A stretch of 61,059 nt of DNA, taken from assembly GCF_004137085.1 (NCBI RefSeq), contig NZ_QYBC01000027.1, positions 1-61,059 of the forward strand. Direction: 5' to 3'. The first letter of the stretch is position 1. Each line of letters starts with the position of its first letter. This DNA comes from Lichenibacterium ramalinae (lineage in GTDB: Bacteria; Pseudomonadota; Alphaproteobacteria; Rhizobiales; Beijerinckiaceae). The position numbers and the translations under genes are program-made. Positions 24,832-33,116 of the stretch are shown piece after piece. A model generated the notes under the pieces. That model saw only the letters and a list, made by a program, of their open reading frames with translations. It searched no databases and was not told where the DNA came from.

Positions 24832-26391
24832 GTGACCGCCCCGGCGCTCGACCTCGTCGGCATCGCCAAGAGCTTCGGCCCGGTGCAGGCCAACCGGGAC
24901 GTCGACCTGTCGGTGGCGGCCGGCACGATCCACGGCATCGTGGGCGAGAACGGCGCCGGCAAGTCGACGCTGATGTCCATCGTCTACGGCTTCTACGAGG
25001 CCGATGCCGGCGAGATCCGCGTCAAGGGCCGGCCGGTCCGCATCGCCTCCTCGCGCGATTCCATCCGCCACGGCATCGGCATGGTCCACCAGCACTTCAT
25101 GCTGGTCGACACGCTGAGCGTGCTCGACAACGTCATGCTGGGCGCCGAGGGCGGGCCCTTGCTGCGGCGCGGCGCCGCCGGGATCCGCGCCCGCATGGCG
25201 GGGCTGGCGCGCGATTACGGCCTCGCCGTGGACCCCGACGCCCGCGTCGGCGACCTCGGCGTCGGCCTGCAGCAACGCGTCGAGATCGTGAAGGCGCTGC
25301 TGCGCGGCGCCGACGTGCTCATCCTCGACGAGCCCACGGCCGTGCTGACGCCGGCCGAGGCGGACGGCCTCTTCGACATGCTGCGCACGCTGCGGCGCCA
25401 GGGCGTCACCGTGGTGCTGATCACCCACAAGCTGCGCGAGATCATGGCGGTGACGGACCGCGTGTCGGTGATGCGGCGGGGCACGATCGTCGAGACCGTG
25501 GACACGGCCGCCACCACGCCGGCGCGGCTCGCCGACGCCATGGTGGGTCGCCGCGTCGCCCTCACGGTGGCGCGGAGCCCGGCCCGGCCCGGGCCGCCGC
25601 GCCTCGAGGCCCGCAACGTCACGGCGATCGACGCCCACGGCGTCAAGCTGCTCGACGACGTGTCGTTCACGCTGCATGCCGGCGAGATCGCCGGCCTCGC
25701 CGGCGTGGCGGGCAACGGCCAGTCGGAACTCCTCGAAGTCCTGGCCGGCCTCCGCCCCCTGGCGGGGGGCGAGATCCTGATCGACGGCCGCCCCGTCGCG
25801 CCCGCCGACCGCGCGCCGCGCGCCCTCGGCCGCCTCGGCCTCGTCCACATCCCGGAGGATCGGCACCGCATGGGGCTGGTCACGGCGTTCGAGGCCGCGG
25901 AAAGCGCCATCCTGGGCATCCACCGCGAGCCGCGGTTCGGCCGCGGGCCCTTCCTCAGCCGGCGGGCCGTGCTCGGCGACATGGCGCGCAAGATGGCCGA
26001 CTACGACGTCCGCCCGGCGGCGCCGCGGCTCAAGACCGCGAATTTCTCCGGCGGCAACCAGCAGAAGATCGTGCTGGCCCGCGAGATGGAGCGCGAGCCC
26101 CGCATCGTGCTCTGCGGCCAGCCGACCCGCGGGGTCGACATCGGCGCCATCGAATTCATCCACCGCCGCCTCGTGGCGCTGCGCGACCGGGGGGTTGCCA
26201 TCCTGGTCGTGTCGGTGGAACTCGACGAGGTGCTGGCTCTCGGCGACCTGATCCTCGTCATGTGCGGCGGGCGGATCACCGGGCGGCGTCGGCCGCCGCC
26301 CGGCGCCGCCGACGACCCCGCCATCGTGAGCGCGCTCGGCCTGATGATGGCGGGCGTCGAGGACGGGACGGCCGGGGCGGCCGAGCCATGA
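24832..26391 (+). CDS. Nucleoside ABC transporter ATP-binding protein
   Basis: 519 residues with two nucleotide-binding domains. The first has GENGAGKSTLMSIVYGFY, the Q-loop MVHQHFMLV and Walker B VLILDEPTAVLTP. The second carries GVAGNGQSE in place of Walker A, plus FSGGNQQKIVLAREME and the CGQPTRGVD variant. This pattern fits YufO/NupA-type ATPases that pair with BMP proteins. The start is GTG 24832, where similarity begins (TAPALDLVGIAKSFG). Confidence 0.92.
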   Translation: MTAPALDLVGIAKSFGPVQANRDVDLSVAAGTIHGIVGENGAGKSTLMSIVYGFYEADAGEIRVKGRPVRIASSRDSIRHGIGMVHQHFMLVDTLSVLDNVMLGAEGGPLLRRGAAGIRARMAGLARDYGLAVDPDARVGDLGVGLQQRVEIVKALLRGADVLILDEPTAVLTPAEADGLFDMLRTLRRQGVTVVLITHKLREIMAVTDRVSVMRRGTIVETVDTAATTPARLADAMVGRRVALTVARSPARPGPPRLEARNVTAIDAHGVKLLDDVSFTLHAGEIAGLAGVAGNGQSELLEVLAGLRPLAGGEILIDGRPVAPADRAPRALGRLGLVHIPEDRHRMGLVTAFEAAESAILGIHREPRFGRGPFLSRRAVLGDMARKMADYDVRPAAPRLKTANFSGGNQQKIVLAREMEREPRIVLCGQPTRGVDIGAIEFIHRRLVALRDRGVAILVVSVELDEVLALGDLILVMCGGRITGRRRPPPGAADDPAIVSALGLMMAGVEDGTAGAAEP

Positions 26392-26462
26392 GGGCGTCGA
26401 AGGCGAGCATGACACGACACACGGACGCGACACCGAAGCCGCCACGGCGCGGGGTCTCCTGA
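26388..26462 (+). CDS. Possible 24-residue linker ORF, overlapping both neighbours
   Basis: ATG 26388 overlaps the stop of the ATPase gene (ATGA), and its own stop TGA (26460-26462) overlaps the ATG of the VOC gene (TGATG). The product, MRASKASMTRHTDATPKPPR..., is basic and shows no domain. The double overlap would let ribosomes pass from gene to gene, so it may act as a coupling ORF rather than make a functional protein. Confidence 0.3.
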   Translation: MRASKASMTRHTDATPKPPRRGVS

Positions 26463-26890
26463 TGGACCAGCGCATCACCATCGTGACGCTCGGCGTGGCC
26501 TCGGTGCCGACGGCGCGGCGCTTCTACGAGGCGCTGGGCTGGACGGCGTCGAGCGCCAGCCAGGGCGACGACGTGGCTTTCTTCCAGATGAACGGCATGG
26601 CGCTGTCGCTCTTCGGCCGGGCGGCGCTGGCGGCCGACGCGGCCGTGGTCGACCCGCAGCCGGGCTTCCCGGGGATCTCGCTCGCCCAGAACCTCGCCAG
26701 CCCGGACGCCGTGGACGCCGCCTTCGCCAAGGCGCTGGCGGCCGGCGCGCGGGTGCTCAAGGCCCCCGAGACGGCCTTCTGGGGCGGCTATTCGGGCTAT
26801 TTCGCCGACCCGGACGGCCACATCTGGGAACTGGCCCACAACCCCTTCTTCCCGCTCGACCCCGCCGGCAACCTGGTGCTGCCCGCATGA
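26462..26890 (+). CDS. VOC (glyoxalase/bleomycin resistance) family protein
   Basis: 142 residues forming two beta-alpha-beta-beta-beta modules: VTLGVASVPTARRFYEALGW at the start and VDAAFAKALAAGARVLKAPE, GGYSGYFADPDGHIWELAHN in the second half. The glutamate of WELAHN is a usual metal ligand in this fold. It is co-directional inside the nucleoside operon, between the ATPase and permease genes, an unusual place. Function is unknown; a role in nucleoside breakdown is only suggested by position. Confidence 0.85.
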   Translation: MDQRITIVTLGVASVPTARRFYEALGWTASSASQGDDVAFFQMNGMALSLFGRAALAADAAVVDPQPGFPGISLAQNLASPDAVDAAFAKALAAGARVLKAPETAFWGGYSGYFADPDGHIWELAHNPFFPLDPAGNLVLPA

Positions 26891-26939
26891 GCGGCATCGG
26901 TCGCGCGCGGCCGCGCCCCGCAGGGCCGGGGAGGCGCGC

Positions 26940-28097
26940 CTGAGCGCCGCCCGCACCCTTCCGGCCTGGGCCGACATCGTGCTCGTGCCGCTGCTCAGCG
27001 TCGCCACCGCCTTCCTGGCGGGCGGCCTCGTGCTCGGCGCCATCGGGGTCGATCCGTGGAACGCCCTGCGCGAACTCGTCGGCGGCAGCCTCGGCTCCGG
27101 CGAGGGCCTGGGCTTCACGCTCTACTACGCCACCGACTTCATCTTCACGGGGCTGGCCGTGAGCCTGGCCTTCCAGGGCGGCCTGTTCAACATCGGCGCC
27201 GACGGGCAGGCCTATATCGGGGGGCTCGGCTGCGCGCTCGTGTGCCTGCACGGCGGCGCCCTGCCGCCCTGGCTGGTGATCCCGGCGGGCATCGCGGCGG
27301 CCGCCGCCTTCGGCGCCGCCTGGGCCACCGTGCCGGCCGTGCTGCAGGCGCGGCGCGGCAGCCACATCGTCATCACCACCATCATGTTCAACTTCCTGGC
27401 CTCGACCCTGATGGCCTACGTGCTGGTGAACCTGCTGCGGCCGACGGGCGACATGCAGGCCGAATCGGCGGCCTTCCCGCCCGCCGCCATCGTGCCCTCG
27501 CTGCAGTCCGTGCTGGCCGCGGTGGGGATCGCGGCCCCGACGACGCCGCTGAACCTCAGCTTCGTCCTGGCGCTCGCCTGCGCGCTCGCCGTGTGGGTCT
27601 TCGTGTGGCGCACCCGCACCGGCTACGAGATCCGCACCGTCGGGCAGAACCCGCAGGCGGCCGTCTACGGCGGCATCTCGCCGGCCCGCGTCACCGTGCT
27701 GGCCATGGCGCTGTCGGGCGCGCTCGCCGGCGGCGTGGCGGTCAACGAAATCATGGGCGTGCAGGGCCGCCTGCTGCTCGACTTCACCTCCGGCTACGGC
27801 TTCGTCGGCATCGCGGTGGCGCTGATGGGCCGGGGCCACCCGCTCGGCGTGGTGCTGGCCTCGTTCCTGTTCGGCATGCTCTACCAGGGCGGCGCCGAAC
27901 TCGCCTTCGACGAGCCCAAGGTGACGCGCGACATGATCGTGGTGGTGCAGGGCCTGGTGGTGTTCTTCGCCGGCGCCCTCGAAGGGCTGTTCCGCCGCGG
28001 CCTCGCCCGGCTGTTCGACGCCGGCCTCCGGCCGCGCGACACGGGCGAGACCAGCCTGCCGCCCCGCGTCGCCGAACCCGGCGGGGAGATCCCGTGA
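26940..28097 (+). CDS. Nucleoside ABC transporter permease 1 (possible CTG start)
   Basis: A polytopic BPD_transp_2 permease. Marks include AFQGGLFNIGADGQAYIGG, RRGSHIVITTIMFNFLAS, YEIRTVGQNPQAAVYGGI and GRGHPLGVVLASFLFG, all typical of YufP/NupB permeases. Start: the only usual start codon near the N-terminus is GTG 26979, which has no ribosome binding site and cuts into the first span. CTG 26940 lies 5 nt behind GGGGAGG and adds SAARTLPAWADI, so I prefer this rare start (385 residues). If GTG is right the protein has 372 residues. Confidence 0.88.
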   Translation: MSAARTLPAWADIVLVPLLSVATAFLAGGLVLGAIGVDPWNALRELVGGSLGSGEGLGFTLYYATDFIFTGLAVSLAFQGGLFNIGADGQAYIGGLGCALVCLHGGALPPWLVIPAGIAAAAAFGAAWATVPAVLQARRGSHIVITTIMFNFLASTLMAYVLVNLLRPTGDMQAESAAFPPAAIVPSLQSVLAAVGIAAPTTPLNLSFVLALACALAVWVFVWRTRTGYEIRTVGQNPQAAVYGGISPARVTVLAMALSGALAGGVAVNEIMGVQGRLLLDFTSGYGFVGIAVALMGRGHPLGVVLASFLFGMLYQGGAELAFDEPKVTRDMIVVVQGLVVFFAGALEGLFRRGLARLFDAGLRPRDTGETSLPPRVAEPGGEIP

Positions 28098-29074
28098 TGG
28101 CGGATGCCGTCGCGGCCGCGGCCCTCATCCTCGCCTCCAGCCTGCGCCTGTCGGTGCCGCTGATCTTCGCCTGCCTGGCCGGGCTCTGGTCCGAGCGCGC
28201 CGGCATCTTCGACATCGGCCTCGAAGGCAAGATGCTGGCGGCCGCCTTCGCCGCCGCCGCCGCCGCGGACGCGTCCGGCAGCGCGGCGGTGGGGTTGGCG
28301 GCCGGCATCGCGGCCTCGCTGGCCTTCGCCCTGGCCCACGGTTTCGCCTCCATCGACGCGCGGGGCAACCAGATCGTCTCGGGCGCCGCCGTCAACATGC
28401 TGGCGGCGGGGCTCACGGCCGCGGTCGGCAACGCCTGGTACGGCCAGGGCGGCCGCACCCCGCAGCTCACCGCGCCCGCCTCGCGCTTCGGCGACATCGC
28501 CTGGCCGGGGGCCGAGGCTGTGCGCGCCGTGCCGGTGCTGGGGCCGCTCTACCGCGACCTCGTTTCGGGCCACGACGTCCTGACCTATCTCGCCCTCGCG
28601 GCCGTGCCGCTGACGGCCTTCGTGCTCTACCGTACCCGGTTCGGACTCCGGCTGCGGGCCACGGGCGAGAACCCCGCGGCGGTCGACACGGCCGGCGTCT
28701 CGGTGCGGGGCATCCGCTACGCCGCCGTGCTCATCGCGGGCGTGCTCTGCGGCTTCGCCGGCACCTACCTGTCGGTCGGCCAGGCCGCCGGTTTCCTCAC
28801 CGGCATGACGGCCGGCAAGGGCTTCATCGCGCTCGCCGCGCTGGTCTTCGCCAAATGGCGGCCCTGGCCGGCGCTGGCGACCTGCTTCCTGTTCGGCTTC
28901 CTCGATGCCGCCGCCATCCGGCTGCAGGGCACGGTGCTGCCGGGCATCGGCGAAGTCCCGGTCCAGGCCATCCAGGCGCTGCCCTATCTCTTGACCGTGG
29001 TGCTTCTCGCAGGCTTCATCGGCCGGGCGGTGCCGCCGCGGGCGGGCGGCATCCCCTACACCAAGGAGCGGTGA
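28097..29074 (+). CDS. Nucleoside ABC transporter permease 2
   Basis: 325 residues, the partner permease (YufQ/NupC-like). Marks are ERAGIFDIGLEGKMLAAAF near the N-terminus, DARGNQIVSGAAVNMLAAG, YRTRFGLRLRATGENPAAVD and the C-terminal VQAIQALPYLLTVVLL. It overlaps the stop of permease 1 by one base and the cdd start by one base, so translation is coupled along the operon. Confidence 0.92.
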   Translation: MADAVAAAALILASSLRLSVPLIFACLAGLWSERAGIFDIGLEGKMLAAAFAAAAAADASGSAAVGLAAGIAASLAFALAHGFASIDARGNQIVSGAAVNMLAAGLTAAVGNAWYGQGGRTPQLTAPASRFGDIAWPGAEAVRAVPVLGPLYRDLVSGHDVLTYLALAAVPLTAFVLYRTRFGLRLRATGENPAAVDTAGVSVRGIRYAAVLIAGVLCGFAGTYLSVGQAAGFLTGMTAGKGFIALAALVFAKWRPWPALATCFLFGFLDAAAIRLQGTVLPGIGEVPVQAIQALPYLLTVVLLAGFIGRAVPPRAGGIPYTKER

Positions 29075-29481
29075 TGGCCGTCATCGAGGACCTGTTCGCG
29101 GCGGCGCGCGCCGCGCAGGAGAATGCCTACGCGCCCTATTCGCGCTTCCGGGTCGGCGCCGCCGTGCTGACGCCGTCGGGCCGCATCTTCCCGGGCTGCA
29201 ACGTCGAGAATGCCGCCTACCCGCAGGGCTCCTGCGCCGAGGCCGGCGCCATCGCCGCCATGGCCCTGGCGGGGGAGCGCGCCATCGCGGCCGTGATGGT
29301 GGTGGGCGACGGGGACGCGCTCGTCACCCCCTGCGGCGGCTGCCGCCAGCGCATCCGCGAGTTCGCCGCGCCCGGCACGCCCATCCACATCGCCGGGCCG
29401 GAGGGGCCGCGCCGCAGCTTCACACTCGACGAGCTCCTGCCGGCGAGCTTCGGGCCGGACCATCTCGCGGCGGGAGCCTGA
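29074..29481 (+). CDS. cdd: Cytidine deaminase
   Basis: 135 residues, the short tetrameric type. It hydrolytically deaminates cytidine and deoxycytidine to uridine forms. Key elements are YAPYSRFRVGAA, CNVENAAYPQGSCAEAGA (catalytic glutamate and the first zinc cysteine in CAE) and PCGGCRQRIREF (the other two zinc cysteines). ATG 29074 overlaps the permease stop. It sits between the nucleoside importer and phosphorylase genes, so imported cytidine can enter the uridine/deoxyuridine route of DeoA. Confidence 0.95.
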   Translation: MAVIEDLFAAARAAQENAYAPYSRFRVGAAVLTPSGRIFPGCNVENAAYPQGSCAEAGAIAAMALAGERAIAAVMVVGDGDALVTPCGGCRQRIREFAAPGTPIHIAGPEGPRRSFTLDELLPASFGPDHLAAGA

Positions 29482-29486
29482 CACCC

Positions 29487-30302
29487 ATGGACGACACCGA
29501 CACCGCCCTCGCCGCCCTCGCCGGACGGGGCATCACGGGGCCGTTCGAGACCGCCGTGGTGCTGGGCACCGGGCTCGGCACCATCGCGGAAGCGCTGGAG
29601 GGCGCCATCGCCGTGCCCTACGGCGACCTCCCGGGCTTCCCGGCGGCCGGCGTTTCGGGCCACGGCGGCCGCCTCGTCGCCGGAACCTGGGAAGGCTCGC
29701 GCGTCCTCGTGCTGCAGGGGCGCAGCCATTATTACGAGACCGGGAACCCCGCCGCCATGCGGGTGCCGCTGGAGGTCGTGGCCCGGCTCGGCACCCACCA
29801 CCTGCTCCTGACCAATTCGGCGGGGTCCCTCCACCCCGATTGGTACCCGGGCTCGATGGCGCTGATCTCCGACCACATCAACTTCTCGGGCCTGAACCCG
29901 CTGGTCGGCATGGCGGGCGACGACCGCTTCGTGCCGCTGGCCGATGCCTACGACCGCCACATCCGCCTGCGCCTCAAGCGCGCCGCCGTGCAGGCGGGCG
30001 TCACGGCGCTGCGGGAAGGCGTCTACATGTGGTTCTCCGGCCCGTCCTTCGAGACGGCCGCCGAGGTGAAGATGGCCAAGCTGCTCGGCGCCGACCTCGT
30101 CGGCATGTCGACCGTGCCCGAGGTCATCCTGGCGCGGCGCCTCGGGCTGCGCGTCGCGGGGCTTTCGGTCATCACCAACTTCGCGACCGGCATCGGCAGC
30201 GGCAACCCCAGCCACGGCGAAACCAAGGAGGTGGCGCTCGGCGGCTCCATCGGGCTGAAGCGGCTGCTGCGCAGCTACTTCCGGGCGCGGGACGATGCCT
30301 GA
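29487..30302 (+). CDS. punA: Purine nucleoside phosphorylase (PNP/MTAP class, trimeric type)
   Basis: 271 residues. It splits purine nucleosides with phosphate to free base and (deoxy)ribose 1-phosphate. Family motifs are VVLGTGLGTIA for phosphate binding, LQGRSHYYE, LLTNSAGSLHPDW, MWFSGPSFETAAEVKMAKLL and MSTVPEVILARRLGL. The final ITNFATGIGSGNPSHGE includes the base-site Asn. It begins 5 nt after cdd and overlaps deoA by 8 nt. Confidence 0.93.
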   Translation: MDDTDTALAALAGRGITGPFETAVVLGTGLGTIAEALEGAIAVPYGDLPGFPAAGVSGHGGRLVAGTWEGSRVLVLQGRSHYYETGNPAAMRVPLEVVARLGTHHLLLTNSAGSLHPDWYPGSMALISDHINFSGLNPLVGMAGDDRFVPLADAYDRHIRLRLKRAAVQAGVTALREGVYMWFSGPSFETAAEVKMAKLLGADLVGMSTVPEVILARRLGLRVAGLSVITNFATGIGSGNPSHGETKEVALGGSIGLKRLLRSYFRARDDA

Positions 30303-31659
30303 CCCGTCGCGGCCCTCGGCCCTGCCGAGCGAGATCATCCGCCGCAAGCGGGACGGCGCCGCGCTGGCCCCCGTCGAGATCGAGCGTTTCGTGGCCGGCA
30401 TCGCCGACGGCAGCATCGGCGCCGAGCAGATCGGCGCCTTCGCCATGGCGGTCTATTGGCGCGGCATGGACCGGGCCGAGACGGTGGCGCTGACGGAAAG
30501 CATGACGCTGTCGGGCGCCGTGCTGGACTGGCGCGCCTGCCGGCTCGGCGGCCCCGTCCTCGACAAGCATTCCACCGGCGGCATCGGCGACAACGTCAGC
30601 CTCATCCTGGCGCCGGCGCTGGCCGCCTGCGGCGCCTTCGTGCCGATGATCTCGGGCCGCGGCCTCGGCCACACCGGCGGCACGCTCGACAAGCTCGAAG
30701 CCATCCCGGGGTTCCGCACCGCCATCGACGTGCCGGAACTGCAGGAGATCGTGTGCGGCTGCGGCTGCGCCATCGTGGGCGCCACGGCCGATGTCGCGCC
30801 GGCCGATGCGCGGCTCTACGCCGTGCGGGACGTCACCGCCACGGTCGAATCCGTCCCGCTCATCACGGCCTCCATCCTGTCGAAGAAGCGGGCCGCGGGC
30901 CTCGACGCCCTGGTGATGGACGTGAAGACCGGTTCGGGCGCCTTCATGACGGACCCCGAGGACGCCCGCGCCCTGGCGCAAAGCCTCGTCGCGGTGGCGG
31001 CGGGCGCCGGCCTGCCCACCACCGCGCTGCTCACCGACATGGACCAGCCGCTCGCCGACGCCGCCGGCAACGCCCTCGAGGTCCGCCACGCCGTCGCGGT
31101 GCTGACGCAGGGCCGCTTCGATCCCCGGGTCGACGCCGTGGTGACGGCGCTCGGCGGCGAGGCCCTGGCGCTCGGCGGGCTCGCCGACGACCCCGCCGAC
31201 GGCGCCCGCCGCATCGCCGAGGCGCTGCGCTCCGGCCGGGCGGCCGAGCGCTTCGCCGCCATGGTGCGGGCCCAGGGCGGCCCCTCCGACCTGCTGTCGC
31301 GGCCCGACCACCACCTGCCCCGCGCCCCGGTGTGCCGCGACGTCTTCGCCGACACCCATGGATCGCTCGCCGCCATCGACGTGCGCCTGGTCGGCATGGC
31401 GGTCGTGGGCCTCGGCGGCGGCAGGACGCGGGCCGGCGAGGCCGTCGACCCCTCGGTGGGCTTCTCGGGCCTGGCGCCGCTCGGCGCCACGGTCGGGCCC
31501 GGGGGGCGCCCGCTCGGCACCGTGATGGCGCGTTCGGAAGCCTCGGCCGATGTGGCGGCGGCGCTGCTGCGGCGCGCCTGCCGCATCGGCGAGGCACCGC
31601 CGGCCCGCGCGCCCGTGATGGGGCGCATCGGCGCCGATGCCGTGGGAGCTCGCCCATGA
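30295..31659 (+). CDS. deoA: Thymidine phosphorylase
   Basis: 454 residues, family length about 440. It phosphorolyses thymidine and deoxyuridine to base and deoxyribose 1-phosphate. Visible are the N-terminal EIIRRKRDGAALAPVEIERF, the family block DKHSTGGIGDNVSLILAP, the MISGRGLGHTGGTLDKLEAI glycine-rich phosphate loop, and MDVKTGSGAFM. It is co-translated with the purine phosphorylase gene and overlaps the reductase gene that follows (ATGA at 31656). Confidence 0.94.
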   Translation: MPDPSRPSALPSEIIRRKRDGAALAPVEIERFVAGIADGSIGAEQIGAFAMAVYWRGMDRAETVALTESMTLSGAVLDWRACRLGGPVLDKHSTGGIGDNVSLILAPALAACGAFVPMISGRGLGHTGGTLDKLEAIPGFRTAIDVPELQEIVCGCGCAIVGATADVAPADARLYAVRDVTATVESVPLITASILSKKRAAGLDALVMDVKTGSGAFMTDPEDARALAQSLVAVAAGAGLPTTALLTDMDQPLADAAGNALEVRHAVAVLTQGRFDPRVDAVVTALGGEALALGGLADDPADGARRIAEALRSGRAAERFAAMVRAQGGPSDLLSRPDHHLPRAPVCRDVFADTHGSLAAIDVRLVGMAVVGLGGGRTRAGEAVDPSVGFSGLAPLGATVGPGGRPLGTVMARSEASADVAAALLRRACRIGEAPPARAPVMGRIGADAVGARP

Positions 31660-32618
31660 CCCCGGACGTGCTGCTGGTGTCGGTCGGCGGCGACCGCCGC
31701 GAGGCCGTTCCCTGGATCGAGGCCTTCGGCCGCCGCCTGCCCGGCCTCGCCGTGGCGGCGCTGGGCGACGCGGTCGACCCGGCGGCCGTCCGCTACGTCG
31801 CGGCCTGGAAGCACCCGCACGGCAGCCTCGCCGGCCTGCCCGCGCTGGACGCCGTCTTCTCGCTCGGCGCCGGGGTGGATCACCTGCTGGCCGATGCCGC
31901 GCTGCCGGCCGGCGTGCCGGTGGCGCGCGTCGTCGACCCGGATCTGACGAACCGCATGAGCGAATGGGTCCTGCTGCAGGTGCTGGCCCATCACCGGCAG
32001 GCGCGGCGCTACGCACGCCAGCAGGCGGAGGCGCGCTGGGCCGACGATCCCCACCAGCCGGCGGCCCGGGCCGTGCGGGTGGGCGTGATGGGGCTCGGCG
32101 TGCTCGGCATCGACGCCGCGACCAAGCTCGCCATGGTGGGCTTCGACGTCGCGGGCTGGAGCCGGTCGCCGCGCGACGTGCCGGGCCTCGCCTGCTACGC
32201 GGGCACCGGCGCGCTCGACGCCTTCCTGGCGCGCACCGACATCCTCGTCGTGTTGCTGCCGCTGACGCCGGACACGGAGGGCCTGCTCGATGCGCGCCTC
32301 TTCGGCAAGCTGGCGCGGGGCGGCCGGCTCGGCGGCCCGGTCCTGGTCAATGCGGGCCGCGGCGGGCTGCAGCGCGAGGACGACATCCTCGCCTGCCTCG
32401 ACGACGGCACGCTCAGGGCCGCGACGCTCGACGTCTTCACCCGCGAACCGCTCGAGCGCGCCTCGCCGCTGTGGCGCCATCCCGGCGTGACGGTCACGCC
32501 CCACAACGCCGCGCTGTCCGACCCCGAGGCCATCGCCGACCTCATCGCCGGCCAGATCCTGGCGCATCGGCGCGGCGAGCCGTTGCGCCATCTCGTCGAC
32601 CGCGACCGCGCCTATTAG
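31656..32618 (+). CDS. ghrA: Glyoxylate/hydroxypyruvate reductase A-like dehydrogenase
   Basis: 320 residues of the D-2-hydroxyacid dehydrogenase family, GhrA branch. The NAD(P) fold has VGVMGLGVLGIDAA, followed by the GWSRSP motif of NADPH-preferring GhrA, LVNAGRGGLQ with the arginine region, and the catalytic histidine in TVTPHNAALSDP. GhrA reduces glyoxylate and hydroxypyruvate. It is fused to the nucleoside operon by a 4-nt overlap with deoA. The link to nucleoside use is not obvious, and it may act on an aldehyde or keto acid derived from deoxyribose. Confidence 0.85.
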   Translation: MTPDVLLVSVGGDRREAVPWIEAFGRRLPGLAVAALGDAVDPAAVRYVAAWKHPHGSLAGLPALDAVFSLGAGVDHLLADAALPAGVPVARVVDPDLTNRMSEWVLLQVLAHHRQARRYARQQAEARWADDPHQPAARAVRVGVMGLGVLGIDAATKLAMVGFDVAGWSRSPRDVPGLACYAGTGALDAFLARTDILVVLLPLTPDTEGLLDARLFGKLARGGRLGGPVLVNAGRGGLQREDDILACLDDGTLRAATLDVFTREPLERASPLWRHPGVTVTPHNAALSDPEAIADLIAGQILAHRRGEPLRHLVDRDRAY

Positions 32619-32650
32619 GCGCCGGCCCGGCACCGTCCCATGATGGTCTC

Positions 32651-33073
32651 ATGAACGCCTTCGCCCTCCACCCCCGCCTCGCCGCCGACACCCTGCCGGT
32701 CGGCGACCTGCCGCTGTGCCGCCTGCTGCTGATGGGCGACGCCCGGTTTCCCTGGCTGATCCTGGTGCCGCGCCGGCCGGAGCTGCGCGAGTTCACCGAC
32801 CTGCCGCCCGGCGAGCGGGCCGTGTTGATGGAGGAGATCGCCCTGGCGTCGCAGGCGCTCGCGCGGGAGACCGGCGCCGAGAAGCTGAACGTCGGGGCGC
32901 TCGGCAACGTCGTGTCCCAGCTCCACGTCCACGTGGTGGCCCGATCCGCCGGCGACGCCGCCTGGCCCGGCCCCGTCTGGGGCCACGGGACCCCCCTGCC
33001 CTATCCGCCCGGTGCGGCACGGGCGCTCGCCGGCCGGATCGGCGCGGCCGTCGGCTTTCCCGGCGGGGAATGA
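32651..33073 (+). CDS. HIT family protein
   Basis: 140 residues. The histidine-triad region reads VVSQLHVHVVARS (about 98-110), so the triad is Q-x-H-x-H rather than H-x-H-x-H. The middle His, the nucleophile of the family, is present, and this Q variant is usual in one HIT branch. Upstream are WLILVPRRPELREFTDLP and LNVGALGN. HIT proteins hydrolyse or transfer nucleotide phosphates. It lies just ahead of nudC, another nucleotide-cleaning enzyme. Confidence 0.88.
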   Translation: MNAFALHPRLAADTLPVGDLPLCRLLLMGDARFPWLILVPRRPELREFTDLPPGERAVLMEEIALASQALARETGAEKLNVGALGNVVSQLHVHVVARSAGDAAWPGPVWGHGTPLPYPPGAARALAGRIGAAVGFPGGE

Positions 33074-33116
33074 GCCGATAGAAAGCCGGCAGACCGCACG
33101 TCGTCGAAGGACCCGC

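Noticed and set aside
22276-26481. A 1401-codon open frame on the minus strand
   Set aside because: It runs antisense to sspB, the BMP protein and the ABC ATPase genes, all with clear domains on the plus strand; the product is low-complexity and recognisable nowhere. It results from high third-position GC.
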